Shown here piece by piece: positions 34,544 to 43,146 of a stretch of DNA of 54,097 nucleotides; position 1 is the stretch's first letter, and every line of letters begins with the position of its first letter. A program made the position numbers and the translations under genes. Source of the DNA: Gammaproteobacteria bacterium RIFCSPHIGHO2_12_FULL_41_20 (GTDB taxonomy: Bacteria > Pseudomonadota > Gammaproteobacteria > DSM-16500); contig MGYC01000009.1 of the NCBI GenBank assembly GCA_001801575.1, positions 1-54,097 of the forward strand. Reading direction: 5' to 3'. The notes beneath the pieces are model-generated. The model worked only from the letters and a program-made list of their open reading frames with translations. It made no database searches and was not told where the DNA came from.

Positions 34544-35886
34544 ATAGCCAATACTCTGAAATTACAGTACATAATGCACCCTATTATTACCACAACACAA
34601 CCCCACTCCTCTCGATACACTTAGCTTCTAATCGACCTATACAATTCACTGAGTTTGTAGAAAATATTCATGCTAGCTGCAGCAATAAAAATGCTTATGA
34701 AATCGTTGTCAAAATTGACACCGAAGATACCAAAATGATTCAGTGTGTTAATGATTTAGTTAGAAAATACGGTGTAACTAAAGTTAAACCCTTTATTAGC
34801 CCACGAAAGGACGGCCCATGGAGCACGTGGGAAGCTTACAATGATATGTTTCACATGACGCATCCTGATTGTTATTTCTTATGGAATCCCTCCGATGAAG
34901 TGCGTATTGATACCCCAAATTGGGATAAGGTTCTAGAAAAATATATCGGCTTTTTCCCAGATCATGTTTTTCGCTTAAAGCTTTCAGATAATCGGCTACG
35001 TAATTTTTATCATTTGCGAGAAGTCCTGGGCAACCCAGATAACTTTCCTTTTATGACAAAAAAATGGATGGATATTTGTGGGTTATGGGGAGATTGTCAT
35101 AGCCCTGATTTATTTCATCAAGCAGTATCTTATTATTTAGGTAAAAAAAATATTTTTCGGGACATTCCCATTTTTGATATTCAACTGTCTGGTATTGAAG
35201 CAGGCTTGTTAATTCTTCCCAAAAAAATTCGCGCACGCACACTGAATATATACAGATTATGGAGAAGAGCTTTATCAGGAAAAATTCGTAATCGCTATCT
35301 CACTCATGCTGAAAAAATAAAATTCTATCTGGACTCATGCCAAGAAAAAGCCTCCGAAATAAACTATCAGGAGCTCTTAAAAACAAACCAATTAATTTGT
35401 CAAAACAACTTGGGTACTCTAGAAAAAAAATACTGCAGAGATAAAGTTTTCTTAACAGATCAAGCCATTCTTTATATGCGATCCGCCCTCATGAAACTCC
35501 GCTTTTTTTATCGCTCTATAATAGAAACCATTAACTGGCCAGTTAAGAAATTATTTAGATGGGATAGTTTTTACCTTATTTCTGCTGAAAACAAACAATT
35601 GCAATTAAATGAAATTAAAAGCAATGCCATCCATCTCCATGGCTTGCAATATTTACTTATTAAACAACCCATGCGATGGGAATTACTTTGTCACTCTCCC
35701 AGCCAATCACCGCTGTATATTTCTATTGAGAAAGTACTGGGGTTAGAACAAGCGCTCAATAATCTCTCCACTCATAAAGCACCGGAAATGCTTACGCGCA
35801 AAGAAATAAAAAATGTAAAAAAGGCACTCGTCTCCTATCATTTTAAATGTTTTATTCGACAAAAAACCGCGAAAGGAATCACATGA
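34540..35886 (+). CDS. GT2-like glycosyltransferase (divergent)
   Basis: A 448-residue soluble protein. The first ~200 residues look like a GT-A fold: LLSIHLASNRP, EIVVKIDTEDTK and YFLWNPSDEVRI, the last with acidic residues in the DxD position. The C-terminal half is Lys-rich and not recognised. It begins on the stop of the PhyH gene and ends on the start of the flippase-like gene, so it is part of the same translated run. It is a candidate transferase for the sugar made by the preceding genes, but the family match is weak. Confidence 0.55.
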   Translation: MNSQYSEITVHNAPYYYHNTTPLLSIHLASNRPIQFTEFVENIHASCSNKNAYEIVVKIDTEDTKMIQCVNDLVRKYGVTKVKPFISPRKDGPWSTWEAYNDMFHMTHPDCYFLWNPSDEVRIDTPNWDKVLEKYIGFFPDHVFRLKLSDNRLRNFYHLREVLGNPDNFPFMTKKWMDICGLWGDCHSPDLFHQAVSYYLGKKNIFRDIPIFDIQLSGIEAGLLILPKKIRARTLNIYRLWRRALSGKIRNRYLTHAEKIKFYLDSCQEKASEINYQELLKTNQLICQNNLGTLEKKYCRDKVFLTDQAILYMRSALMKLRFFYRSIIETINWPVKKLFRWDSFYLISAENKQLQLNEIKSNAIHLHGLQYLLIKQPMRWELLCHSPSQSPLYISIEKVLGLEQALNNLSTHKAPEMLTRKEIKNVKKALVSYHFKCFIRQKTAKGIT

Positions 35887-36890
35887 TGACAGTTTCAAGG
35901 GAGCCTTATAACAAAAAGTACTGGTTATGCGCAAAAATTATAGCTGCCGGAATTGTTATATGGTTATTGACTCAATCTGCTCAACTAAAATTCGGCTTGG
36001 TCTATACATTGCTAGACAAACCTGTATTCACCTTGGTTAGCCTAGGCTTGCTTTATGCGGCTGTGTTTTTCAATACCTGGCGTTGGTATAGATTAAATAC
36101 CGCACAAGAAATTACCCTGTCCTTAACGAAAACATTTATCCCTACTTATTTAGGTGTTGCATTTAATACTATTCTCCCAGGAAACCTAGGAGGTGATGTA
36201 TTAAGAATTTATCAACTTATAAAAAAATTCCCTCAAAAAAAAAGCGGCATTATTCTCTCTACTTTTCTCGATCGATTTAGTGGTTTAATGGGTATTTTCT
36301 TTATCAGCTGTCTTGCTGCATTACTGCACTGGCAAGCGATTACACAAAGCGATACATTAGCCTATTTATTAATTACTTGTTTGTGTGCTTGTCTAATCGG
36401 CATTGTATTTATTTTTATTACTTTATTATCCTCCAATAAGTTAAAATTAAGCCGCTTAGAAGAAAAATTTCCCAACAGACGCTGGTTACAACCTTTACTT
36501 TCCTTAATAGCCGCCATCCATCTTTATAAAAATAAAAAATTAATTATCTTAGAGTGTTTTGTCACATCATTAGTGACACAATTGGCTTTATTAGCCATCA
36601 TTTTGTTGCTAAATAACATGATGGGCCTTCCCTCCTTTTCTGTTTTTGATTACATGTTGGCGCTAGCAGTAGCGCAAATAGCCAATCTCGTGCCATTAAC
36701 ACCCGGCGGCATAGGTATAGGCGAGGCCGCCTTTGCAAATGTTTTATTACTGCTTAATCCTGGAACAAACGCTGCTTATGCTACTGTATTTTTAGCCTTT
36801 CGGTTAATTAGCATTTTTGCTTATTTACCTGGTTTATTCATTGGTATTTTTGGATTTAATTTACTGAAGAAAGAAACCTATGCGCAGTAA
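35883..36890 (+). CDS. LPG_synthase_TM/UPF0104-type flippase-like membrane protein
   Basis: About 335 residues with seven or eight hydrophobic segments, including FNTWRWYRL, NTILPGNLGGDVLRIYQL, a Ser/Phe-Leu-Asp-Arg turn (STFLDRFSGLMG) and NLVPLTPGGIGIGEAAF. These are the signatures of the LPG_synthase_TM/AglD-like family, implicated in moving or using lipid-linked sugars or lipids at the membrane. The ATG at 35883 overlaps the upstream stop; another ATG directly follows it, and the frame before it belongs to the upstream gene. It may flip a lipid-linked sugar for the GT-C enzyme encoded next. Confidence 0.72.
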   Translation: MMTVSREPYNKKYWLCAKIIAAGIVIWLLTQSAQLKFGLVYTLLDKPVFTLVSLGLLYAAVFFNTWRWYRLNTAQEITLSLTKTFIPTYLGVAFNTILPGNLGGDVLRIYQLIKKFPQKKSGIILSTFLDRFSGLMGIFFISCLAALLHWQAITQSDTLAYLLITCLCACLIGIVFIFITLLSSNKLKLSRLEEKFPNRRWLQPLLSLIAAIHLYKNKKLIILECFVTSLVTQLALLAIILLLNNMMGLPSFSVFDYMLALAVAQIANLVPLTPGGIGIGEAAFANVLLLLNPGTNAAYATVFLAFRLISIFAYLPGLFIGIFGFNLLKKETYAQ

Positions 36891-38580
36891 AAACAGTTAC
36901 CAAAAATTCATGCTTCTGCTGTTTTTTTCTTTTTTTGCACTTGCTATTACTGCCCCCTTATCTTCTTTTAAATATACGCCGGCTGGTGATTTTCATGATC
37001 ATGCAAAAGCGATTGTTTTAGCAAAAAATGCTTTAGCAGAACATCAATTCCCCATACGAATTGCACCCGACATCACCAATAACCCTCGCTATGCACTTTT
37101 TCAGTTTTACTCTCCGTTTCCTTATATGATAGCTGGCTTTCTTTATACATATATTTGTAAAGGTAACCCCTATGTACATTATAAACTATTAACCTGGAGT
37201 GCATTGATCCTTGGCGGGATGTTTATTTACCGAATTTGCCAGCGATTAACCAAAAACAAAAAAGCTGCTTTATTAGCTGGGTTAGCTTATCAATTTTCAC
37301 CTTATTGGATTATCAACACCAATATTCGCACCGACTTTACTGAGTCTATTGCGCAGGGATTTCTACCTGTTGCCTTATATTATTCGTTCTATATTTTCCA
37401 AAGACACGATACCAAACGGTTTATGCTAGCAGCAATAAGCTGGGCTATTTTAGCCATGACCCATCTCATAACGTTTGCATATGGGTTAGTATTTTTTTTA
37501 ATTTTTACTAGCCTTACTACTATAGTAAACAAAAAAATAACTGGCCTCGTAAGAGTTATATTAAGCATAAGCTTAGGAGGTATTCTAGCTTTATGGTATT
37601 TGGCTCCTATTATATTAATACACCCTATACTTGGCATTTTCTTAGATAAAGCCTACCCATTTAAACTGGCATTTCTTACCCCTTTTACTAGTTTGATTGC
37701 CACACAATCTGTTAGCCCTATCCCCTTGCCTGCGAATGGAGAATTAGGCATTGAATATTTATATCCTGCGGTTGGCTATGCTGTGCTAATAGGGATAGGT
37801 GTTTTAATCTATATTTTTTACAAAGACAGAGAGTTCTACAAAAAAAATAGCGCGCTTATGCCGCTTATGCTAACTTTTTTTTTGGCGTTTTTTGCTACTT
37901 GGTCACCGCTTAACTTTTGGGAAGTATTACCTGCTTTTTTATCATTTTTTCAATTTACTTATCGATTATTAACACCAGTCATGTGGCTAGGCGCCATACT
38001 ACTTGCTTTTGCATTAAGCGGCTTATACAAAAAAGGCATTGAAGATGGCCTCTTGCTGATTCTTATATGCGTAATTGTGATAGGTAACAGTGCCTGGATA
38101 CATACACAGAAAAACGATGGCACCACTATAAGAAGTGAAGTATTAAATAATTACCAATCCCATCTTGCTACTGATTATCAAGTACATGTAGATAAAGTAC
38201 CAAAAGAAACTATTTTATCAAACAGCCAATTAATTCATTCTTGCACTCAGGAACATAAAACCCTGACATGTCATATAAATGTTACCCGTGAGACAACTCA
38301 TGTCGCACTACCTATGCTCTGGTATCCTGAGATGATCAGCATAAAAATTAACAATCATCTATCCCCCTACTACCCAACCATACAAAATAAAAAAGTTATG
38401 GTAGGCTTGAAACTAACTCCCAACCAGTACACTATTCAAGCAACCTTTGTCGGTTTCACATGGGCTAATTGGCTTAGCTTATTAGGATGGAGTTATGTCG
38501 CTATATCATTAGCTATTTTAATATTTTCGCGCAAACCAACCCCGGTGGGATTAACTAGAGAGTCATGTTATGAAGGTTAA
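36880..38580 (+). CDS. PTPS-related GT-C-like membrane protein
   Basis: A 566-residue polytopic membrane protein, ten or more hydrophobic segments and a C-terminal periplasmic domain. The first loop has AGDFHDHAKAIV, an acidic pair in the place used by GT-C glycosyltransferases, and later RTDFTESIAQGFLP and FQFTYRLLTPVMWLGA. It resembles the '6-pyruvoyl-tetrahydropterin synthase-related' membrane family (a name that does not imply pterin chemistry). It overlaps its neighbours by 11 bases on each side. Probably transfers a sugar from a polyprenyl carrier outside the membrane. Confidence 0.65.
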   Translation: MRSKNSYQKFMLLLFFSFFALAITAPLSSFKYTPAGDFHDHAKAIVLAKNALAEHQFPIRIAPDITNNPRYALFQFYSPFPYMIAGFLYTYICKGNPYVHYKLLTWSALILGGMFIYRICQRLTKNKKAALLAGLAYQFSPYWIINTNIRTDFTESIAQGFLPVALYYSFYIFQRHDTKRFMLAAISWAILAMTHLITFAYGLVFFLIFTSLTTIVNKKITGLVRVILSISLGGILALWYLAPIILIHPILGIFLDKAYPFKLAFLTPFTSLIATQSVSPIPLPANGELGIEYLYPAVGYAVLIGIGVLIYIFYKDREFYKKNSALMPLMLTFFLAFFATWSPLNFWEVLPAFLSFFQFTYRLLTPVMWLGAILLAFALSGLYKKGIEDGLLLILICVIVIGNSAWIHTQKNDGTTIRSEVLNNYQSHLATDYQVHVDKVPKETILSNSQLIHSCTQEHKTLTCHINVTRETTHVALPMLWYPEMISIKINNHLSPYYPTIQNKKVMVGLKLTPNQYTIQATFVGFTWANWLSLLGWSYVAISLAILIFSRKPTPVGLTRESCYEG

Positions 38581-39694
38581 AAAAAATATCCCCTTATGCT
38601 TACCTAAGTTACCTACTACTGAAAAAATTATTCCCTATTTAAAAAAAATTGATGCGTCTCGATGGTACTCAAATCAAGGACCCTTATTAAAAGAATTTTT
38701 ATTGCGCATGGCAAAATTATTTCATATTCAGCCTACGCAAATTACTACCGCCTCTAGCGGTACCTTGCTATTAGAACTGTGTTTAAAAGCTATGAACATT
38801 AAGAAAAACAGCCTTTGCATTACACCAGCATGGACCTTTGTAGCCACCCCACTCGCCATCATAAATGCCCATCTTACCCCTGTATTTGTTGATGTGGACC
38901 CCGTGACGCAAACAATCGATCCTCTGCAACTCGAAGCCAATCTTCCGCACCTTGCACACAAAGGAGAAATTGGCGCTGTCATTGTTGTTGCACCTTATGG
39001 TATGCCCATTAATGTAAAAGACTGGGATAACTTTAGCGATAAAACCGGAGTTCCCGTCATTATTGATGCTGCCGCTGCATTTGATACTGTCTTGCAATTA
39101 CCGCAAATGCGCGTTAGCAAAACACCTATCATGGTAAGTTTACATGCCACCAAAATATTCGGTGTAGGTGAAGGTGGCATGATGCTCACAACAGATACCG
39201 CGTTAATTAATCAAATCGAATCATTAACTCAATTTGGCTTCAAAAACAGCATACGTAATGCGGAATCATTAGGCACCAATGCAAAAGTTAGCGAATATAC
39301 AGCCGCTATTGGATTAGCGGCTTTAGATAGTTGGGAAAAAACCCGTACAGCATGGGAAAAATTAGCTACACAATATCAGCAGCTATTAAACATGCTTGAA
39401 ATAAAACACTTATTTACGCACCAATGGTTATCGAGCACGTGCAATATTATAGTGCCATACCAGGCTGACGCTATTGCCAATACCTTAGAAAATTCAGGCG
39501 TGATGGCAAGAAAATGGTATGGTGATGGCTGTCATCATCATACTGTTTTTAAATCTGCTTTAGCCACAGAGCTACCCAATACTGAATATTTACGTAAATC
39601 CACTTTGGGCTTACCTTTTTATCTGAATATAAACATCGACGATATAAATACAGTCATTGATCAACTAGCGATAGCATGTGCAATTTGCGCGTAA
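38570..39694 (+). CDS. DegT/DnrJ/EryC1 sugar aminotransferase
   Basis: A 374-residue PLP aminotransferase with the internal aldimine Lys195 in SLHATKIFGVGEGG, the PLP-phosphate SSGTLLLELC region and the Asp of VIIDAAAAFD. Unlike the DegT-fold protein at 29667, it keeps the lysine and should transfer an amino group to a keto-sugar, for example the 4-keto-6-deoxyglucose made by RmlB. It is last in the ten-gene run. Its stop lies six bases from that of the oppositely oriented lipoyl/NeuD acyltransferase gene, an N-acylation candidate for its product. Confidence 0.82.
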   Translation: MKVKKNIPLCLPKLPTTEKIIPYLKKIDASRWYSNQGPLLKEFLLRMAKLFHIQPTQITTASSGTLLLELCLKAMNIKKNSLCITPAWTFVATPLAIINAHLTPVFVDVDPVTQTIDPLQLEANLPHLAHKGEIGAVIVVAPYGMPINVKDWDNFSDKTGVPVIIDAAAAFDTVLQLPQMRVSKTPIMVSLHATKIFGVGEGGMMLTTDTALINQIESLTQFGFKNSIRNAESLGTNAKVSEYTAAIGLAALDSWEKTRTAWEKLATQYQQLLNMLEIKHLFTHQWLSSTCNIIVPYQADAIANTLENSGVMARKWYGDGCHHHTVFKSALATELPNTEYLRKSTLGLPFYLNINIDDINTVIDQLAIACAICA

Positions 39695-39700
39695 TTACTA

Positions 39701-40852
39701 CTAAACAGTAACCCGACTTTTCACTACTGTATTCGCTGCAATACTTTTTGTAATAACAGAGCCACTGGCTATTACCGCATCATGTTCAATCACAATTTCT
39801 GGTTCAATAAAAATACCCGTACCAAATTTACAATGATCGCCTATGGATACCCAACCGGATGTAACAACGACTGGACCAGTCATGACACCTGACCCTAGTT
39901 TATTGTGATGCTCGATAATAGCGCCAGAACTAATATAACAATAATGACGAATCACCACTTCTGGCCCTATATAACTATTTGCACCAATAAAATTTCCTCC
40001 ACCGACAACAACGTTCTTGTCAGCCACCACAGAAGGGTGAATTGCATTAGCCAATCTCAATCCTAGTTGAAGCGTTTGTTCCGTGATTTTTTTTCGAAAG
40101 GCTATCGACACACCCACTGCGCAAATAATGGAATCGATTTTCTCTTGTTTAACTATCTTCTCCAAATCGGCAACGGTTCCCAATACGGGTACACCTAATA
40201 CAGATTTACCTTGGTTTTTTGCTAAATCATCCAGTATTCCTATGGCTGTAGTATGTTTTTCATCTAATAACACACTTAATAATTGATAAGCGCCATTACC
40301 GGCACCAATGAGTAATGTTCTGCCATTATTATGCATGGCCTCAGCAATCGGTGATAAAGGAATCGCCTGCAGTAATGCAGATAATTGCATGGTAGTTTGA
40401 CCACGATAATATTCTTCTACCTGATTGTGCGTTACCAATCCCTTACCAGAAAACACTTCTGCAGGAATTTTATATTTATCTAAAACAAGTAAAGCGGGTT
40501 TAGTAAAAACAACACCATTTGCCTTTGTATGACTTTCATCCATTGGGTCATGAGTTGATTTTTTTTCTGGGATAGCCGCCTTCGCATAGTCTTTTAATTT
40601 AGTTAATGATACCGACTCTGCAGCAATAATACCTATAGGATCACCCACCATTAGTTCCGTATTTTTTTCAACTAACGGGAAAAAACGACCTGCAAATTCA
40701 CTCAGCATATCAATAACGGTTTTTGATCCTTCAATACTAGCGATAAGCTCATTTTCTTTAACTAATGCTCCTTTTTCTTTTATCGAAAGTACCTTGACGA
40801 CATTATCATTCGCCGTTTCCTTAGGAATTCGAATAACTTTATATTGTTCCAC
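39701..40852 (-). CDS. Lipoyl domain + E3-binding domain + NeuD-like sugar acyltransferase fusion
   Basis: About 383 residues in three parts. Residues 1-80 are a biotinyl/lipoyl-like domain with Lys44 in the lipoylation turn (IEGSKTVIDM). Residues 113-149 resemble the peripheral-subunit (E3)-binding domain of E2 proteins (FTKPALLVLDKY...GKGLVTHNQVEEY). From 178 follows a NeuD/PglD-type acyltransferase: Rossmann-like LLIGAGNGAYQ, then a left-handed beta-helix with IIEHHNKLG supplying the likely catalytic His. The normal E2 acyltransferase domain is missing. The GTG at 40852 has GAGAGG seven bases upstream and overlaps the E1 gene by 14 bases. It probably takes an acyl group from E1 to an amino or hydroxyl sugar. 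Confidence 0.75.
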   Translation of the reverse strand: MEQYKVIRIPKETANDNVVKVLSIKEKGALVKENELIASIEGSKTVIDMLSEFAGRFFPLVEKNTELMVGDPIGIIAAESVSLTKLKDYAKAAIPEKKSTHDPMDESHTKANGVVFTKPALLVLDKYKIPAEVFSGKGLVTHNQVEEYYRGQTTMQLSALLQAIPLSPIAEAMHNNGRTLLIGAGNGAYQLLSVLLDEKHTTAIGILDDLAKNQGKSVLGVPVLGTVADLEKIVKQEKIDSIICAVGVSIAFRKKITEQTLQLGLRLANAIHPSVVADKNVVVGGGNFIGANSYIGPEVVIRHYCYISSGAIIEHHNKLGSGVMTGPVVVTSGWVSIGDHCKFGTGIFIEPEIVIEHDAVIASGSVITKSIAANTVVKSRVTV

Positions 40853-42827
40853 GAATAAACCTCTCAACAATAATAGTCTCTGCCATTTGCGCCGTAGGCA
40901 AATGCTGTAACTCTGCACCGTAGGCAGCAGGAACTGGTGAAGCCTGTGGACCTATACGTATCACCTCCAGTGCCATGCTGGTTTTTTCCACTATTTGCGC
41001 TATTACTTCAGCACCAAAAGCAGCAAATAACTGTCCTTCTTCGAAGATAATCAAGCGCTTTGTTTGGCGCACAGAGGATAAAATAGCATGAATATTCAGT
41101 GGGTATAATCGGCTTGGACAAATACATTCTACTGCAAACTCATAATTCAATAATAAACTTTCAATTAATTGTTCCGCCTGTACTAAACTACCACCATAGC
41201 AAATTAGCGTTGCTTGCGGTACAAGCACAGGCTTAAGGATCACTGTAGGATACTTTTCTTCCGTAGTAACATAATCAAACGCTGGAATACGCTTATTCCC
41301 AGCTAAGGCATAAGAAATTTTATCTTCGATAATTAAATGTGGCGTATCTGCATATACGATTAGATCTTCATAAAATCGCGTCACATCCATGTGATAATTC
41401 ACGGCTACTACTGTAAGAAAAGGGATCCCCAAAAAATGCTTCTCTAAGCATTGGCTATGGGTAGGCCCATAACCACGACGCCCCCCCATTGGTGTTCTAA
41501 TAATTAATGGATTTTTAATTTGCTCATTATACATATAACTAAATTTAGCTGCATGGTTAAGAAGTTGATCCATAACTAAAGTTAAAAAATCCCCAAACAT
41601 GATTTCTACAATGGGCGTAAAACCACACATCGCTAAGCCATTACCCATGCCCGTCATCGCTTGCTCACTAATTGGCATATTAAAAACGCGACCAGGAAAT
41701 TTAGCTGAAAGCTGGCCTGTCACCTTAAATGCACCGCCATAAGGCGCTTCAACATCCTCTCCAAAAAGTAATGCCCGATTATTTTTATAAAGCCCTAACG
41801 CTAAGCCTTGCTGTATGCGCTCTACCATTTTATCTGGCTGTTGCTTAAGAATAACTTCAGTCTCCGCGCTATTCACAATTGGATGAAAATGCATTGTAGA
41901 TACGGCATTCTCACTCGCCAATACTTGGGTAACCGCTGCGTCTACTCGTTGACGAATAGCGTTAACAATAGCGATATAGTTCGCTTCATTCTCAATTTTT
42001 ACTAAGAGATCTTGTCGTCGATATTTCTCAATCTCCTCAGGGGAGCGAGTGTCATCGCCTTTAGAGTGGGCATTTAATCTATAAGTATGGATCACATGAA
42101 ATAATGGGCGACTTTGTGTTCTAACGTATTGTTCTGCCTCGGCCACATCAGTCAATAATTCTTCTAAGTTCCATGTGTCTGAGCGTAACGTTTTAATACC
42201 AAATGCTTGCGCACGCGCTTGCAAATCACCCGCCATAACAGTTTCTAAGAAGGTAGTTTGTGCAATCCCATTAGCTTCGCAAACAATATACAAAGGCAAG
42301 TTAAGAATAGCTGCTAGGTTGAAGGTTTCATAAACCACGCCCTCACCTAAGGCCCCATCACCAATAAACAGTACCGCTATATTATGATTTTTCCGTAATT
42401 TATGTGCTAATGCTAAGCCTGCAGCACAAGGAGCGGTTCCCCCTAAAATACCATTAGAAAAAAATCCATTCTTGCATAAGTGTTGACTACCGCCTCGCCC
42501 TGCACACACCCCCAGGCTTTTCCCCATCACTTCAGCTATTAAGCCGACGATATCCTGTGTAAAAGCCAGATAATGCCCATGGCCGCGATGATTTGAAAAA
42601 ACATTATCACCTTGGCGTAAACGGGTAGCCACCGCAACACCGCTTAATTCTTGCCCTACACAGGTATGAATGGTGCCATGCAATAAACCTTCTTTATAAA
42701 GTGCCAGTAGCTTATTTTCGACATGCCGAATCAGCAATCCTTGCGTTAAACATTTTTCTATTAGTGATAACTCAGGCGCTCCGGCTGAAGAAGGCATTAC
42801 AAAATTATCATTCTCAATATCAAACAC
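40839..42827 (-). CDS. Fused 2-oxoacid dehydrogenase E1 (alpha+beta), thiamine-dependent
   Basis: A 662-residue E1 in one chain. The alpha part (about 20-325) has HRGHGHYLA, GRGGSQHL and the thiamine diphosphate motif GDG (156-158)...N186. The beta part (about 345-660) has FGEDVEAPYGGAF, MPISEQAMTGMGNGLA with the catalytic Glu, and HAAKFSYMY. It most resembles acetoin/branched-chain/pyruvate-type E1. E1alpha and E1beta are usually separate genes. No dihydrolipoyl dehydrogenase (E3) or normal E2 is nearby. The GTG at 42827 has AGAGG upstream. Coupled to the lipoyl/NeuD fusion, it should load that protein with an acyl group from a 2-oxoacid. Confidence 0.82.
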   Translation of the reverse strand: MFDIENDNFVMPSSAGAPELSLIEKCLTQGLLIRHVENKLLALYKEGLLHGTIHTCVGQELSGVAVATRLRQGDNVFSNHRGHGHYLAFTQDIVGLIAEVMGKSLGVCAGRGGSQHLCKNGFFSNGILGGTAPCAAGLALAHKLRKNHNIAVLFIGDGALGEGVVYETFNLAAILNLPLYIVCEANGIAQTTFLETVMAGDLQARAQAFGIKTLRSDTWNLEELLTDVAEAEQYVRTQSRPLFHVIHTYRLNAHSKGDDTRSPEEIEKYRRQDLLVKIENEANYIAIVNAIRQRVDAAVTQVLASENAVSTMHFHPIVNSAETEVILKQQPDKMVERIQQGLALGLYKNNRALLFGEDVEAPYGGAFKVTGQLSAKFPGRVFNMPISEQAMTGMGNGLAMCGFTPIVEIMFGDFLTLVMDQLLNHAAKFSYMYNEQIKNPLIIRTPMGGRRGYGPTHSQCLEKHFLGIPFLTVVAVNYHMDVTRFYEDLIVYADTPHLIIEDKISYALAGNKRIPAFDYVTTEEKYPTVILKPVLVPQATLICYGGSLVQAEQLIESLLLNYEFAVECICPSRLYPLNIHAILSSVRQTKRLIIFEEGQLFAAFGAEVIAQIVEKTSMALEVIRIGPQASPVPAAYGAELQHLPTAQMAETIIVERFIRGTI

Positions 42828-43146
42828 GTTCTTGCCTCTGTATAAGCGTACACCAATAAGAGTATTGCACTTTAATCGAGCGCTTATTTTATGTCATTTT
42901 TGCTTCATTTAACAAACTTTGATAGCATCATCTGCTAAATTCAGGAGTTTCGCACTTTGCTATTCATTATTATGCAATAGACATGATCCAAGCCCGAGGA
43001 GGTGGTGCCGGTAGCCGGGGTCCCCGTGAGGTTACTCACGGGGTGGCGTAGGCACCGGATCCCCGCAGGGCGTATTGCTATTACATAAAAGGCATAGCAA
43101 AGTGCGAAACTCCTATATTAGATTGATACACAGGAAAATAATCGAT
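42828..43146. promoter_or_regulatory. Divergent intergenic region between the E1 gene and the GT41 gene
   Basis: About 320 bases that must hold promoters for both divergent genes. Most of it is taken up by a palindromic element (42942-43115). The ~100 bases next to the E1 start are AT-rich and probably carry its promoter, but I cannot assign boxes with confidence. Confidence 0.4.
42942..43115. mobile_element. Palindromic MITE-like element with GC-rich structured centre
   Basis: Perfect 21-bp inverted ends (42943-42963 and 43094-43114) begin AGGAGTTTCGCAC, similar to the CAGGAGTT ends of the elements at 16000 and 23545. The centre is much richer in G+C than its surroundings and nests further stems: CCCCGTGA/TCACGGGG (8 bp) and, outside it, GGTGCC/GGCACC. 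No clear flanking duplication is seen. It ends 32 bases before the GT41 start codon. Confidence 0.6.

Noticed and set aside
42942-43115. GC-rich nested stems considered as a riboswitch or attenuator
   Set aside because: The outer terminal repeats match the MITE-like ends, and no known riboswitch consensus was recognised.
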